A stretch of DNA of 64,000 nt. It comes from Caldilineaceae bacterium bin34. GTDB lineage: Bacteria > Chloroflexota > Anaerolineae > Caldilineales > Caldilineaceae. The stretch lies in contig MPMO01000014.1 of NCBI GenBank assembly GCA_002238555.1, positions 22,327 to 86,326 of the forward strand, given 5' to 3'. How positions within the stretch are numbered: the stretch's first letter is position 1; each line of letters opens with the position of its first letter. Below, one piece after another: positions 1 to 9,902 of the stretch. The notes under the pieces are model-generated. The model did no database searches. It saw only the letters and a program-made list of their open reading frames with translations, and was not told the DNA's origin. The position numbers and the translations under genes are program-made.

Positions 1-559
1 CAGCGGCGTCGGCAAGGACACCACGCTCAGCGGCCTCAAGAAGCGGATGCCCGGCGCCCACTTCATCGTGACCGCCACCACCCGTCCCATCCGCCCCGGC
101 GAGATCGACGGGGTCGACTACCACTTTGTCGACAAGAGTCGGTTCGCCGACATGATCGAACAGGGCGAATTTCTCGAATATGCCAACGTCTACGGCGATT
201 ACAAGGGAATTCCCAAGGAACAGGTGCAATCGGCCCTGGACAGGGACCAGGATGTCATCCTGCGCATCGACGTTCAGGGCGCGGAAACCATTCGCAAACT
301 GATTCCGGAGGCCATCACCATCTTTTTGACGGCACCGTCCGAGGACGAACTGGTGACCCGCCTGAGGGAACGCAAGGCGGATCCGCCCGGCCAGTTGAGG
401 ATGCGGATTGCCGAAGCCCGACAGGAAATGAAACGCATCAATGAGTTCCAATACGTGGTCGTAAACCGCGACAACCAGCAGGACGTGACCGTGGAACAAG
501 TCTGCAGCATCATCCTGGCCGAAAAGGCCCGTTACGACTGGTCTCCGATCGAGCTCTGA
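1..559 (+). CDS. gmk: Guanylate kinase, 5' end outside the window
   Basis: Guanylate kinase phosphorylates GMP to GDP with ATP in the cytoplasm and is needed for GTP/dGTP supply and GMP recycling. The reading frame is already open at base 2 and begins inside the P-loop (SGVGKDTT), so only a few N-terminal codons are missing. The first internal ATG (base 47) is not the true start. GMP-binding features follow: TTRPIRPGEIDGVDYHFV, then the FLEYANVYGDYKGIP segment. DVQGAETIRK and the FLTAPSEDELVTRLRER lid also match the family. The C-terminus is complete (stop at 557-559). P-loops of this family usually read GVGKxT/S; the Asp after Lys is slightly unusual but compatible. The next gene, a secreted protein 87 bp downstream, gives no functional link. 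Confidence 0.96.
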   Translation, partial: SGVGKDTTLSGLKKRMPGAHFIVTATTRPIRPGEIDGVDYHFVDKSRFADMIEQGEFLEYANVYGDYKGIPKEQVQSALDRDQDVILRIDVQGAETIRKLIPEAITIFLTAPSEDELVTRLRERKADPPGQLRMRIAEARQEMKRINEFQYVVVNRDNQQDVTVEQVCSIILAEKARYDWSPIEL

Positions 560-645
560 TTCCCTGCCAAACCAGGGCTCGGGGCTGCCACCATCCCAAC
601 CACAGGCAACAACTTCAGCCTGCACCCCACCATCCGGCACATCCC

Positions 646-2334
646 ATGACAAACACCCCCCTGAAGCGGCCGCGCGCCCTGCCCGCGGCCCTGCTCCTTT
701 GTTGCCTGATCGCCGCCGCAGCGGTTCTGCCCGTCCGCGTTCTGGCTCAGGACACCTCGCCGGCGGCACCGGAATCCGCGCAGCTGCCAATGCAGCCGGG
801 CGACATTCATGCGGTGCAGATGCTGGCGGGGGACGAGGCCGTCTACAAACTCGATGTGGAGCAGGTGGGCCGCTATCGTTTGACAACCGGACTTCTGCCC
901 GTGGCACAGCAGGTCCAGGTAACGATATCCGCCGCCGGCGGCGACCCGCTCTTCGCCAACCCGTTCACCCCCATTGACCTGACCCTGCGGCCCGGAACCT
1001 ATGAATTCACCTTCGCGGCCCTGGACGACGCCACCTTCGACTTCGCGGTCGTGCGGCACCACGGCACCTACTCCGTCAACCCGGCCGTTGTCCGCCACGT
1101 CGATCCGGGACAGCACCTGCCCAGCCAGAGCCTGGACGTGCCCAACCTGCATGCCCAGCTGCGCATCCCCGAGCAGGCCGGCCCAACCGAATGGATTCTG
1201 CGGTTGGAGGACGGTCCGGCGGCTCCGTTCCAACTCCGCCTGCAAGGAGCCGATCTCGACCTGTCCGAGGAAGTGCGCACGGAGGCCACACTGAGTTTCT
1301 GGTCGGCCGGCGGCCTGTACGACATGGTGCTGGAACGGTCCGAGGGCGGGATTGCACCCTCCTTCACACTGCTGCAGCCCAGTGCCACCGAACTGACGCC
1401 GCTCTACCTGAACTCGGTGGCGGAAGGCACGCTGGCGCCCAACCGCAAAACCCAGCACTTCCGCCTGACGCTGGACGACGGGGTCGTGGCCAACCTGGCG
1501 CTCGATTCGGACTTCGGCGGCGATCTGGACCTGTCCGTCCAGCCCCTGTCGGAACCCACCCGACAGGTGGCGCGCAGCGCCACGCCGCTGTCCACCGAAC
1601 ACATCGGGGAACTGCTGTTGACCCCCGACTCCTACCTGGTGACGGTCACCCGCACGGCCGGTCAGGGGCCGGCACGCTTCCGGTTGGAACTGGGGGTGGA
1701 GCCGGTCCAAACGTTCTTCAGTCATGCCGGAGGGCAGCAGTCCGCCTCGCAGGGCGAGGACGATCCGCTGAACCTGCACGGCTTCCATGTTCCGGCTGCG
1801 GGCCAGCAGGTCACCCTTGAACTCAAGTCCCCCGCCATCGTGGCTGCCCACGGCCTCGTCTTCGGCCGCCAACGCCAAGTCCGGGACAACATGCTGGCCA
1901 GTCCCGTAACCTTCCTGGCACCGGCGGCCGGGGACTACTACATCGGTGTCGACACGCGGTACGGGTTTGGCTACTACACCCTGGACATTGGCATTGCCGA
2001 TCCGCCCGCGCGGCTGCCGGAGATGGGCGTGGTGGCCAGGGAGATTGAGCCGGGCGGGGTCCAGCATTGGCGCTACCCGGTGCCCGAGAACGCCCATCTG
2101 ATCTCCTTCGTCCTGGTCTCGCTCAGCGATCAGGACCTGGATCTGGAAAGCAACCGGTACGATCCGGACAGCCACGAACTGCACTTTCGGACCTCATCCA
2201 TGGACCCGAAGGTCGAAACCGTCGCATGGTACGATCCCGCGGGCGGCGAGATTCTGGTCACCGTATCCAGTTTCGGCACCCGGTTGACCGAGTACCTGCT
2301 GGTCGTGCGCACCCAGACGCTGGACAGTCGCTGA
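646..2334 (+). CDS. Secreted protein with PPC-like beta-sandwich repeats
   Basis: 562 aa with a clear Sec signal peptide: basic residues near the N-terminus, a hydrophobic stretch at about residues 14-32, and cleavage predicted after VLAQ. The mature part is rich in beta-strand-like alternating patterns with no cysteines or obvious catalytic motif. Several stretches resemble bacterial pre-peptidase C-terminal (PPC) domains (for example YKLDVEQVGRYRLTT, LTLRPGTYEFTF, and the region around residues 255-350 with GDLDLSVQPL and LLTPDSYLVTVTR). The PPC assignment is by eye and tentative. A secreted or cell-surface structural or binding role is inferred. A gene of unknown function begins 36 bp downstream on the same strand, so the two may be co-transcribed. 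Confidence 0.75.
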   Translation: MTNTPLKRPRALPAALLLCCLIAAAAVLPVRVLAQDTSPAAPESAQLPMQPGDIHAVQMLAGDEAVYKLDVEQVGRYRLTTGLLPVAQQVQVTISAAGGDPLFANPFTPIDLTLRPGTYEFTFAALDDATFDFAVVRHHGTYSVNPAVVRHVDPGQHLPSQSLDVPNLHAQLRIPEQAGPTEWILRLEDGPAAPFQLRLQGADLDLSEEVRTEATLSFWSAGGLYDMVLERSEGGIAPSFTLLQPSATELTPLYLNSVAEGTLAPNRKTQHFRLTLDDGVVANLALDSDFGGDLDLSVQPLSEPTRQVARSATPLSTEHIGELLLTPDSYLVTVTRTAGQGPARFRLELGVEPVQTFFSHAGGQQSASQGEDDPLNLHGFHVPAAGQQVTLELKSPAIVAAHGLVFGRQRQVRDNMLASPVTFLAPAAGDYYIGVDTRYGFGYYTLDIGIADPPARLPEMGVVAREIEPGGVQHWRYPVPENAHLISFVLVSLSDQDLDLESNRYDPDSHELHFRTSSMDPKVETVAWYDPAGGEILVTVSSFGTRLTEYLLVVRTQTLDSR

Positions 2335-2369
2335 CCGGCACCGCGCCGCCGGACGGCTATTCCGAACCC

Positions 2370-3083
2370 ATGACAGCCATGCTTGAAGACAAGCGCACCG
2401 GCCTCCAGGTTGCATTTGTGGACGCCGTGGTTGAAAGCGGCCGCGACGGTTCCGTCCACCAGGCGTTGCAGGAGAATCTGCAGGTCTGGTACAGCAGCGG
2501 GGCCACCCCCCTGTGGCTCAACACCTTCCGGAACCGGGGCGACTGCCGGCTGGTCTGCCTGGTGGAGAACTTCACCAGCTTCGAGAGCCTGATGCTGGAC
2601 CAAATCCGGAGCGTGGCCGGCGTGCGCGAAACGCGCACGGCCTTCAGTTTCAGCGGTTCGGCCGACCTGGATCTGTTGCTGGACCTTGAAATGGAGGTCC
2701 TGCCCCACACCGAAGCCTGTTCCGCCTTCCTGGAGGTGACGGTGGCACCCGGCCAGGATCGGTCCGTCCAGGAGCGTTGCGCGATGCTGCCGGCCGACGA
2801 GCCCGTGCGCGTGGTGTGGTCGCTCAATTCCTACAACGGCCAGGCCGACGACCTGTCCCTCCTGCTGCTCGGCTCCCCGGGCGCGGACCTGGCGGAGTTC
2901 ACCATGCAGCACATTCGGTCCATGGAAGGGGTCGTCGCAACCGAGATGGATCAGATTTGGGACTGGACTTGGATGGCCCAGCCCGACTCGGTGATTGCCC
3001 TGTGTGAACACTTTGCCGCAGAACACATCCTGGAGAACGGCTTCGACGACCTGGATCAGTTCTACGCCGACGCGGATTGGTAG
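2370..3083 (+). CDS. Hypothetical protein with two Lrp/AsnC-ligand-domain-like repeats
   Basis: 237 aa, no signal peptide, acidic. The ATG at 2370 is chosen because the frame upstream overlaps the previous gene; a second ATG lies at 2379. The protein seems to contain two similar halves of roughly 85-90 residues. Each ends in a helix-turn segment of the same shape: DQIRSVAGVRETRT, then about 100 residues later QHIRSMEGVVATEM. That pattern (helix, GV turn, beta strand) is what is seen in the dimeric alpha/beta-barrel ligand domain of Lrp/AsnC regulators, but no helix-turn-helix DNA-binding domain is visible. A ligand-sensing or oligomerising role is inference; function unknown. Confidence 0.7.
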   Translation: MTAMLEDKRTGLQVAFVDAVVESGRDGSVHQALQENLQVWYSSGATPLWLNTFRNRGDCRLVCLVENFTSFESLMLDQIRSVAGVRETRTAFSFSGSADLDLLLDLEMEVLPHTEACSAFLEVTVAPGQDRSVQERCAMLPADEPVRVVWSLNSYNGQADDLSLLLLGSPGADLAEFTMQHIRSMEGVVATEMDQIWDWTWMAQPDSVIALCEHFAAEHILENGFDDLDQFYADADW

Positions 3084-3137
3084 AGGAGTTCGCGGCGGAC
3101 CGGCGGGCTCCGCCGTCCCAATTCAACCCGGCCGAAC

Positions 3138-3875
3138 TCAGGCCACTCTACGATTGCCGACACCGGACGGGCCACGGGCTTCCAAGTACCGCGCCGCCTC
3201 GGCGTGAACCGCCGCCCTGAAGCGGCCCCAATCGGCCCATTCGGGCGTCCGCTTCTTCAGGGCACACAGGTCGGTGGCAACCTGGTGCAGATCGTCCGGA
3301 AGACACCACATCCAACCCGCGATCTGCTCGGTCTCGTCGACCACCTGCGGCTCCATGCCCCTTGGCGCTTGGATCGCAAACATGAAGGAGGCGAAGGTGA
3401 ACTCCCGCTCCAGCCGCCGATGCCGGAAGCCGTAGGTCAACAGACCGGCGAAGTCCGCGATGCAGCCTGTGCGGAGCCCTGCCGGTTGATCCCGTACCTC
3501 CAAGCCGGTTTCCTCCGCGACTTCCCGCACAACCCCCGCCACCGGATCTTCTCCGGGTGCCAGCCCTCCGGTAGGCAGCCGGTAGGCTTGTTCCGGGTAG
3601 TAGCTCTTGGTATGGAGCAGAACGCCCGTTTGCGGTTGGCCGCGGTAGAGAAGGTAGCAAACTTCGGCGACTCTGCCATCCCGCAGCAAATTCTGGGGAT
3701 ACGCCGTCAGAAACGGATCGTCCACCTCCAACGATACATGGCTACGGCGCGCCTGCGGCCAGCGCACATGGAGGCGCCTCCAATCAGCCGCAAAGGGAAA
3801 CGGCCGGTCGGCCGACACGCGACAGACGCTCCGCTCAACCCTGACGGTCGACGCGCAACTGCGGATCAATGGCAT
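3138..3875 (-). CDS. NUDIX hydrolase
   Basis: 245 aa with a complete Nudix box. Glycine 103 opens GGLAPGE, then REVAEETGL supplies the metal-binding glutamates, matching Gx5Ex7REuxEExGu exactly. The family hydrolyses nucleoside diphosphates linked to another moiety; the substrate cannot be deduced. The C-terminal half (TEQIAGWMWCLPDD) is typical of ADP-sugar/NDP hydrolases. The ATG at 3875 lies 41 bp inside the preceding ABC permease gene. A GTG at 3818, just downstream of that gene's stop, would remove 19 poorly conserved residues and may be the real start. It is the last gene of the peptide-transporter operon by position. Confidence 0.88.
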   Translation of the reverse strand: MPLIRSCASTVRVERSVCRVSADRPFPFAADWRRLHVRWPQARRSHVSLEVDDPFLTAYPQNLLRDGRVAEVCYLLYRGQPQTGVLLHTKSYYPEQAYRLPTGGLAPGEDPVAGVVREVAEETGLEVRDQPAGLRTGCIADFAGLLTYGFRHRRLEREFTFASFMFAIQAPRGMEPQVVDETEQIAGWMWCLPDDLHQVATDLCALKKRTPEWADWGRFRAAVHAEAARYLEARGPSGVGNRRVA

Positions 3876-4869
3876 CCCGCAGACCGTCGCCCAGCAGGTA
3901 GAGTGCCAAGACCGTCAGGAAGATCAGGATGCCAGGCGGGAAAATCAGGTGCCAGGCCACGCGGTTGCCGGTGGTGGGGTCGTGCAGGAAATAGAAATCC
4001 CCGGATTTGGCCAGCATGCTGCCCCAGGTAGCCTGAGGTGCTTGGACCCCGAAACCCAGGAAGCTAAGCACGGACTCCGCCAATACCAGAGTGCCGATTT
4101 CCACCATGATCAGGACGATAATCAGCGGGATCGTGTTGGGCAGGATGTGGTACCACATGATACGCAGCCGGGAGGCACCCAGTGCCCGGGCAGCGGTCGC
4201 ATAGTCCAGGGTCTTGATCTGCAGCACCTGCCCGCGCGTAAAGCGCGCTGCCCCGATCCAGCCGAAGAACCCCAGGAACAGGGTCAGAAGAATGGCGTTG
4301 GGCTTGTAGATGGAGGTCAGGAGAATCAGGACAAACAGTGTGGGCAACGAACTGAAGGTGTTGATCAGCCACAGAATGAAATCGTCCACCTTCCCGCCCA
4401 GGAATCCCGCCAGCATGCCGAGCGTGGTGCCCAAGGCGAAGGCAATGCCGGCCGCACAGAAGGCAATCAGCATGCTTATCCGGGCACCGTGCAGCAGCCG
4501 CACCAGTTGATCCCGGCCCAGGCTGTCCGTGCCCAACCAGTGGGTGACGCCGCCTGACACCTCCAATAGCGAGTCGGCGACTCCGTGGTCGAGGCCCACC
4601 AGTCGGCGCGCCATGGATGGAAGCAACGGCGGCTGCAGCGCAGCATCAAGGTTTGTGCGGTTGGGATCGACGCCCACCAGCAAATTGCCCAGGGGGTTGG
4701 CCAACAGTGCCAGCAGGCCAATCAGGACGATGAACAGGAGCGGTCCTACCGTCATCGCATCCGTCCGGATGCGCTCGAGTGTGACGGTAAGGAACGTCTT
4801 GGGCGACCTGGACGACAATGCCGAACTGGCCGCGGCGGACAAGGGCTGGTCGGCCGTGGTGGATGTCAC
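3835..4869 (-). CDS. Peptide/nickel-type ABC transporter permease, DppC/OppC family
   Basis: 344 aa inner-membrane permease. It has an N-terminal membrane segment (about residues 38-60), a long periplasmic loop containing THWLGTDSLGRDQLVRLLHGARIS (the DppC-family GTDxxGRD signature, shown here in part), then five further hydrophobic helices. The cytoplasmic EAA loop that docks on the ATPases is DYATAARALGASRLRIMWYHILPN. The C-terminus LYLLGDGLRDAIDPQLR is the usual family ending. It pairs with the DppB-type permease encoded 28 bp upstream to form the translocation channel. The N-terminal 30 residues are Ser/Ala-rich and poorly conserved, so the start could be internal. Confidence 0.94.
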   Translation of the reverse strand: MTSTTADQPLSAAASSALSSRSPKTFLTVTLERIRTDAMTVGPLLFIVLIGLLALLANPLGNLLVGVDPNRTNLDAALQPPLLPSMARRLVGLDHGVADSLLEVSGGVTHWLGTDSLGRDQLVRLLHGARISMLIAFCAAGIAFALGTTLGMLAGFLGGKVDDFILWLINTFSSLPTLFVLILLTSIYKPNAILLTLFLGFFGWIGAARFTRGQVLQIKTLDYATAARALGASRLRIMWYHILPNTIPLIIVLIMVEIGTLVLAESVLSFLGFGVQAPQATWGSMLAKSGDFYFLHDPTTGNRVAWHLIFPPGILIFLTVLALYLLGDGLRDAIDPQLRVDRQG

Positions 4870-4897
4870 AACCGGATTTCCTGCTGTACCGCCGAGC

Positions 4898-5962
4898 CTA
4901 CTGCAGCCGAATGCGCGGATCGATGACCGCGTAGAGAATATCGGAGATCAGATAGCCCAGAATCGTCAAAGCGGAGTAGAACATGACTGCCCCCATAATC
5001 ATGGGGTAGTCCCGCTGCAGGGCGGAGAACCACGTCAAGCGCCCCATGCCGGGCCAAGCAAAGATTGTCTCAATTACCAGGGCTCCATTGATCACGCCCA
5101 CGATCGCCGGGCCCAGCACCGTGGCCAAGGGCAGCATGGCATTGCGAAGCACATGGCGCGTCCACAGGGCAAGCGATCCCAGCCCCTTCGCCCGCGCGGT
5201 CCGCAGATAGTCCTGTTCAATCACCTCCAGCACCTGGGTCCGCACCAGCTTGGTCAGAAACGCCACCCCGGCCAGCGACAACACGAAGGAAGGCAGGATT
5301 AGGTGCCGAATGCGGTCCACCAGACTGAACTTCATATCCAATGAAATCGTCATGCGGCCGCCGACCGGCAGCCAGCCTAGAAGCACACTGAAAACAAAAA
5401 TACAGATGAGGCCCATCCAGAAGCTGGGCACAGCCTGGCCAGCTACCGACAACAGCCGGATCCCCTGATCCTTGGCCGAGCCGCGGAACAAGGCACTGAG
5501 AAATCCCAGCGGCACGCCAAACAGAAAGACAAGGACCAGGACCACAGCGCCCAGCTCGAACGAGGCCGGCATTCGGCTGCGCAACATGTCCCAGACCGGC
5601 TCCTTGGTAGCCAAGCTGTAGCCGAGGTCCCAGCGGAGCAACCCGCCACCGCGATCGCATAAGGTGAAGCCCAGACTGCCGAAGTAGTGGCAGCTGTTGG
5701 ACATGGGCACCATGGCGTCGACCACATCGCCGCCCCGCAGCGAAACACCTGTGAGCCACTCCACATACTGAATGGGAATCGGTTGATCATGTCCCAGTTG
5801 CCGCCGGAACTCGTCGCGCGCCTCGGCTGTGATCGAAGGGTCGAAGGTGGTCATGAGAACGTAGTCGCCAGGTGCCACCTTGATCAGCGTGAAACCGAGC
5901 AGGCTGATGCCCAGCAGGGTGGGAATGGCCTGCAGGAAGCGCCGGATGATGTATCGGGTCAT
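4898..5962 (-). CDS. Peptide/nickel-type ABC transporter permease, DppB/OppB family
   Basis: 354 aa. It starts with the hallmark MTRYIIRRFLQAIPTLLGIS N-terminal helix of DppB/OppB proteins and ends with LGYLISDILYAVIDPRIR. Six membrane helices are visible. The EAA loop is YLRTARAKGLGSLALWTRHVLRNAMLP. A periplasmic insertion with cysteines (SNSCHYFGSLGFTLCDRGGG) separates the first helix from the rest, as in many Chloroflexota homologues. It forms the heterodimeric channel with the downstream DppC-like protein and receives substrate from the lipoprotein encoded upstream at 6080-7795. Confidence 0.95.
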   Translation of the reverse strand: MTRYIIRRFLQAIPTLLGISLLGFTLIKVAPGDYVLMTTFDPSITAEARDEFRRQLGHDQPIPIQYVEWLTGVSLRGGDVVDAMVPMSNSCHYFGSLGFTLCDRGGGLLRWDLGYSLATKEPVWDMLRSRMPASFELGAVVLVLVFLFGVPLGFLSALFRGSAKDQGIRLLSVAGQAVPSFWMGLICIFVFSVLLGWLPVGGRMTISLDMKFSLVDRIRHLILPSFVLSLAGVAFLTKLVRTQVLEVIEQDYLRTARAKGLGSLALWTRHVLRNAMLPLATVLGPAIVGVINGALVIETIFAWPGMGRLTWFSALQRDYPMIMGAVMFYSALTILGYLISDILYAVIDPRIRLQ

Positions 5963-6079
5963 GTCGCGGACCGTTGCAAACCGAGGTCCGTGGTGTCGAC
6001 GGCCGGGCCGCTCCCTGATGGGAAGCCAGCCCGGCCGCGCTCAAAAAATCAAAACGTCGTATCGACAGTCAGGCAAGGC

Positions 6080-7795
6080 CTATTCCGTCAGGGCCCATTC
6101 GTGGATGTTCCAGGAGAAGCTCCAGGTTCCCGGATCGATGCCTTCCCAGCGGTTGGAATAGCCGACGTTGCCGATGCTGCCGGTCACGAACAGGTAGGGA
6201 ATCTCGTCGTGGATGATCTGCTGGATTTCGTAGTAGTACGGGGCCCGATCCTCGGCGGCGCAGCCGGGGGTTTCGAGGCCCAGCTCCAACAGTTCGTCGA
6301 CCCGCGGGTTCTGGTAGCTAACGAAGTTGAAGCCGCTGCCCGGCGTATCGAACCTCGAGTGCCAGAATGAGTCGTCGTTGGGGTCCGTGCCCAATCCCGT
6401 CCAGCCAATGATCACCATCTCGTAGGTCTGGCCCAGCAGCTCACCGACCAGCGTGCCGAATTCAATCGCCTCGAACTCGATGTCGAAGCCGATGCTGTTG
6501 AGCTGATCCTGGACCAGAACGCCCAACTCCTCGCGGGTGGAGTTGCCGGCGTTGGTCTTGAGGTTCAGGGACAAGGTGACGCCGGCCTCGGCCGTGGCAC
6601 AGCCGTTGCACTCGCGCACGCCGTCGCCGTCGCTGTCTGTCCACCCGGCTTCATCCAGTAAGGCGGCCGCGGCCTCCAGGTCGTAGGCATAGGGTTCGAT
6701 CGACGCATCGTGGGCCCAGCCCACCGCGGGCAGCACGTTGCTGGCCAGCTTGTAGCCCTGGCCCAGATAGACCTTGTTGATGATCGCCTCGTAGTCCAGG
6801 CTGTGGGCCATGGCCTTCCGCACCATTGGGTCACTCAGAATCGGATGGGGATCCTGCGCGACGAGGTTGCCGTCCTCATCCTGGCCTGGCAGGGGGTTGG
6901 CGGGATTGGCCTGGTTCAGGCCGATGTAGCTGTAGCCGTCGTCCTTGAACTTGAAGATGTTCAGATCCGGGTTGAGCCCGACCCTGGTCAGCTGGGTCGG
7001 CTCCAGACCCATGACGTCAATCTCGCCGTTCTCCAGGGCGGCCAGGCGGCTGCTGGCCTGCGGGATGACACGGATGATCTGGCCATCCATGTTGGGCGCG
7101 CCCTTCCAGAAGCCGTCGTTGCTCTCCATGGCAATGAAGTTGTCCCGCTGCCATTCCTTGAAACCGAAGGCTTCGGCCGTCACGGCAGGCGCCGTATTGA
7201 GCGGACTGTCCATGATGTCGGAGAAGTCCCCGGCATACAGGTGGCTGGGCAGCCAACCCAGGCCCAGGTCGAGAAGGCCGTCGCACTTGAGATCGGAGAA
7301 CGTTACCCGGACAGTCAGATCGTCAATGACCTCGATGCTGTCAATGCCCGCCACATTGGCCTTGCGGGGCGTTTCCACCAGCTCGCTGGCAATCGCATCG
7401 TAGGTGAACTTGAAGTCGTGGGCATCCACGGCCTCGCCGTCGCTCCAGGTAACTCCCGGCCGCAGGTTGAACGTCCAGACGAGGGAGTCCTCGGAAACGG
7501 TCCAACTTTCAGCCAACTCGGTTGCCTCGATGGCACCGGTCTTGGGGTTGGTGCCCAAGAGGCCCGGGAAGTACGGCATCATGTCGAAACTGGCCGAGTC
7601 AGAGGCCAGAATCGGGTTCAGGATGGTGCCGTCGGCACTGCTGGCCTCGGTCCAGGTGCCACCCTGGATGGGGCCGGCCGGTGCCGCTTCCGTCTCCACG
7701 GGCACGGCCACGGTGGTGCAGGCCGCCAGCAACGGCACCACAAACGCCACCAAGGTTGCACCGGCCAACAGCCGGCGCCAAGCAAGTCTCTTCAT
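6080..7795 (-). CDS. Peptide-type ABC transporter substrate-binding lipoprotein (SBP family 5)
   Basis: 571 aa extracytoplasmic binding protein. The ATG at 7795 is chosen because it gives a lipoprotein signal (MKRLAWRRLLAGATLVAF... ending in the lipobox LAAC) and is preceded by an AGGAGA ribosome-binding site. The longer open frame to 7972 lacks any signal. Family-5 features include DGTILNPILASDSASF near the N-terminus, LAESWTVSEDSLVWTFNLRPGVTWSDGEAVDAHDFKFTYD (shown in part as the conserved WSDG block), and DPMVRKAMAHSLDYEAI. A DSDGDGVRECNGC insertion resembles a calcium-binding loop seen in similar proteins. It likely binds oligopeptides or related solutes; the exact ligand is unknown. Confidence 0.95.
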   Translation of the reverse strand: MKRLAWRRLLAGATLVAFVVPLLAACTTVAVPVETEAAPAGPIQGGTWTEASSADGTILNPILASDSASFDMMPYFPGLLGTNPKTGAIEATELAESWTVSEDSLVWTFNLRPGVTWSDGEAVDAHDFKFTYDAIASELVETPRKANVAGIDSIEVIDDLTVRVTFSDLKCDGLLDLGLGWLPSHLYAGDFSDIMDSPLNTAPAVTAEAFGFKEWQRDNFIAMESNDGFWKGAPNMDGQIIRVIPQASSRLAALENGEIDVMGLEPTQLTRVGLNPDLNIFKFKDDGYSYIGLNQANPANPLPGQDEDGNLVAQDPHPILSDPMVRKAMAHSLDYEAIINKVYLGQGYKLASNVLPAVGWAHDASIEPYAYDLEAAAALLDEAGWTDSDGDGVRECNGCATAEAGVTLSLNLKTNAGNSTREELGVLVQDQLNSIGFDIEFEAIEFGTLVGELLGQTYEMVIIGWTGLGTDPNDDSFWHSRFDTPGSGFNFVSYQNPRVDELLELGLETPGCAAEDRAPYYYEIQQIIHDEIPYLFVTGSIGNVGYSNRWEGIDPGTWSFSWNIHEWALTE

Positions 7796-7875
7796 GTTTT
7801 GTCTCCTCTGTCCGTCCGGGACAGGCGATTGAAAGGGGTCGTACGGAGTCGAAAATACACCGGCCCCGGGAATGG

Positions 7876-8886
7876 TTACTCCTCGTTCAGGAAGCAGGCC
7901 GCGTAGTGGCCGTCGCCCACGTCGCGGAACTCCGGCTCCTCTTGGAAGCAGCGGTCCATGGCCTTGGGACAACGGGTACTGAAGTTGCAGCCGGTGGGCG
8001 GGGAAGCCGGATTGGGCACGTCCCCCTCCAGAATGATGCGCTGACGCTTGGCTTCGACCACGGGGTCGGGCACCGGCACGGCGGACAGCAGGGCTTCCGT
8101 GTAGGGGTGGCTCGGGTTCTCATACAGCTCGGTGCGCTCGGCGAGTTCCACAATCTTGCCGAGGTACATCACGGCAATGCGGTCCGAGATGTGCCGGACC
8201 ACGCTCAGGTCGTGGGCAATAAACAGGTAGGTCAGCTGCAGTTCCCGCTGCAGGTCCTCAAGCAGATTGATGACCTGGGCCTGAATGGACACATCCAAAG
8301 CCGAAATCGGTTCGTCGCAGACGATGAAGGAGGGATTGACCGCCAAGGCCCGGGCCACGCCGATCCGCTGCCGCTGCCCGCCCGAGAACTCATGGGGGTA
8401 GCGGTTGACGAAATAGGGGTTGAGGCCCACGATTTCCAGCAGTTCGCGCACCCGTTCCTGCCGGTCGGTCTTGGAGTTGCCCAACTGGTGGACATCCAGC
8501 GGCTCGCCCACGATGCTGCCGACCGTCATGCGGGGATTGAGCGAGGCATAGGGATCCTGGAAGATCATCTGCATGCGTCGCCGCATCTGACGCAGATTCG
8601 GACCCGAGGTTTCGGTCAGTTCCACGCCCTCGAAACGCACGCTGCCTGCGGTGGGACGGTGCAGCTGCAGGATGGCGCGCCCGGTGGTCGACTTGCCGCA
8701 GCCCGATTCGCCGACCAAGCCCAGGGTCTCCCCCCTGATGAGGTCGAAATCCAGGCCGTCCACGGCCCGGATCGATCCCACCTGGCGCTGGATCAGGATC
8801 CCGCGCGTGATGGGGAAGTGCATCTTGAGATCGCGGACTTCCAGCAGGACCTCGCCGCTGCCGTTCATGTTGGCGGCTTCGCTCAT
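7876..8886 (-). CDS. Peptide ABC transporter ATPase, DppF/OppF family
   Basis: 336 aa nucleotide-binding protein. Walker A is GESGCGKST, the ABC signature is [15 protein letters not shown], Walker B is [12 protein letters not shown] and the switch histidine is IAHDLS. The C-terminal oligopeptide-transporter domain has the iron-sulfur-like cysteine cluster ([18 protein letters not shown], then a final AACF). It couples ATP hydrolysis to import together with the DppD-like partner, whose stop codon overlaps its start by 4 bp (8883-8886), implying translational coupling. The binding-protein gene follows 80 bp downstream. Confidence 0.96.
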   Translation of the reverse strand: MSEAANMNGSGEVLLEVRDLKMHFPITRGILIQRQVGSIRAVDGLDFDLIRGETLGLVGESGCGKSTTGRAILQLHRPTAGSVRFEGVELTETSGPNLRQMRRRMQMIFQDPYASLNPRMTVGSIVGEPLDVHQLGNSKTDRQERVRELLEIVGLNPYFVNRYPHEFSGGQRQRIGVARALAVNPSFIVCDEPISALDVSIQAQVINLLEDLQRELQLTYLFIAHDLSVVRHISDRIAVMYLGKIVELAERTELYENPSHPYTEALLSAVPVPDPVVEAKRQRIILEGDVPNPASPPTGCNFSTRCPKAMDRCFQEEPEFRDVGDGHYAACFLNEE

Positions 8887-9902
8887 GCAGCACCTCCTGC
8901 CAGGCCGGCGTCCAGTTCAAGCCGGATCTCGCTGATGTCCCGCCAACAGGCCGACAGGTGATCGTCGGCAACCGTCTCGAGCGGGGGGTTTTCCTGCCAG
9001 CACTTTTCGATGACGAACTCGCAGCGCGGCGCGAACGGACAATGGGACGGCTCGTCCAACAGATCCGGCGGCAGGCCGTCAATGGGCACCAGCCTTTCCT
9101 TGTGGGCCTCGTCCAGCCGCGGAATCGAACGCAGCAGGCCCAGCGTATAGGGATGGTGCGGCTGGGCGTACAGGTCGTTCACCGTGGCCGCTTCGATGAT
9201 GAAGCCGGCATACATCACAATCACCCGTTCGGCCATGCCGGCCACGACGCCGAGGTCGTGGGTGATCCAGATGATGGCCATGCCCAGCTCCTTGCGCAGC
9301 CGGTCCACCAGGTCGATGATTTGCGCCTGGATGGTCACGTCCAGGGCCGTGGTCGGCTCGTCGGCAATCAGCAGCTGGGGATTGCAGCTCAGGCCCATGG
9401 CAATCATGACCCGCTGCCGCATGCCGCCGGAGAACTGGTGGGGGTAGTCGTCCAGCCGGCTGGCGGCCGCCGGGATGCCCACCAAATCCAGGAGTTCGAT
9501 GGCGCGCTCCCGGCTCTGGTTGCGGTTCATGGACATGTGGAGTTCCAGCGACTCGGTGATCTGCCGTCCGATGGTCAGCACCGGATTCAGGGAGGTCATC
9601 GGATCCTGGAAGATCATGGCAATGCGATTGCCCCGGATGTGGCGCAGGTCCTCCTCGGCCAAGTCCATGAGCTCCTGGCCGTCAAAGACCACGGAGCCAT
9701 TGACGATTTTTCCGGGCGGCGACGCGATCAGGCGGATCAGGGACATCACGCCCACGCTCTTGCCGGAGCCGGACTCCCCGACAATCGCGACGGTTTCCCC
9801 TTCATCCACGTGATAGGAGATTCCGTTGACGGCGTGGACCACGCCGTCCTGGGTGAAGAACTTGGTCTCAAGATCCCTGACGTTCAGTAGGGTTTTGCTC
9901 AT
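8883..9902 (-). CDS. Peptide ABC transporter ATPase, DppD/OppD family
   Basis: 339 aa. Walker [10 protein letters not shown] (Val after Ser, as is common in DppD), signature [15 protein letters not shown], Walker [13 protein letters not shown] and switch ITHDLG. The C-terminal cysteine-containing extension is [16 protein letters not shown] with a later ACW. First gene of the five-gene importer, followed directly by its DppF-like partner. No strong Shine-Dalgarno sequence precedes the ATG at 9902. The 400-bp upstream gap presumably holds the operon promoter. Confidence 0.96.
   Translation of the reverse strand: MSKTLLNVRDLETKFFTQDGVVHAVNGISYHVDEGETVAIVGESGSGKSVGVMSLIRLIASPPGKIVNGSVVFDGQELMDLAEEDLRHIRGNRIAMIFQDPMTSLNPVLTIGRQITESLELHMSMNRNQSRERAIELLDLVGIPAAASRLDDYPHQFSGGMRQRVMIAMGLSCNPQLLIADEPTTALDVTIQAQIIDLVDRLRKELGMAIIWITHDLGVVAGMAERVIVMYAGFIIEAATVNDLYAQPHHPYTLGLLRSIPRLDEAHKERLVPIDGLPPDLLDEPSHCPFAPRCEFVIEKCWQENPPLETVADDHLSACWRDISEIRLELDAGLAGGAA

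Noticed and set aside
532..2184. Long minus-strand ORF of 550 codons antisense to the secreted protein
   Set aside because: Its residue usage (high Arg, Gln, Gly, His) is typical of a shadow frame in GC-rich DNA, and the plus-strand gene has a signal peptide and normal composition.
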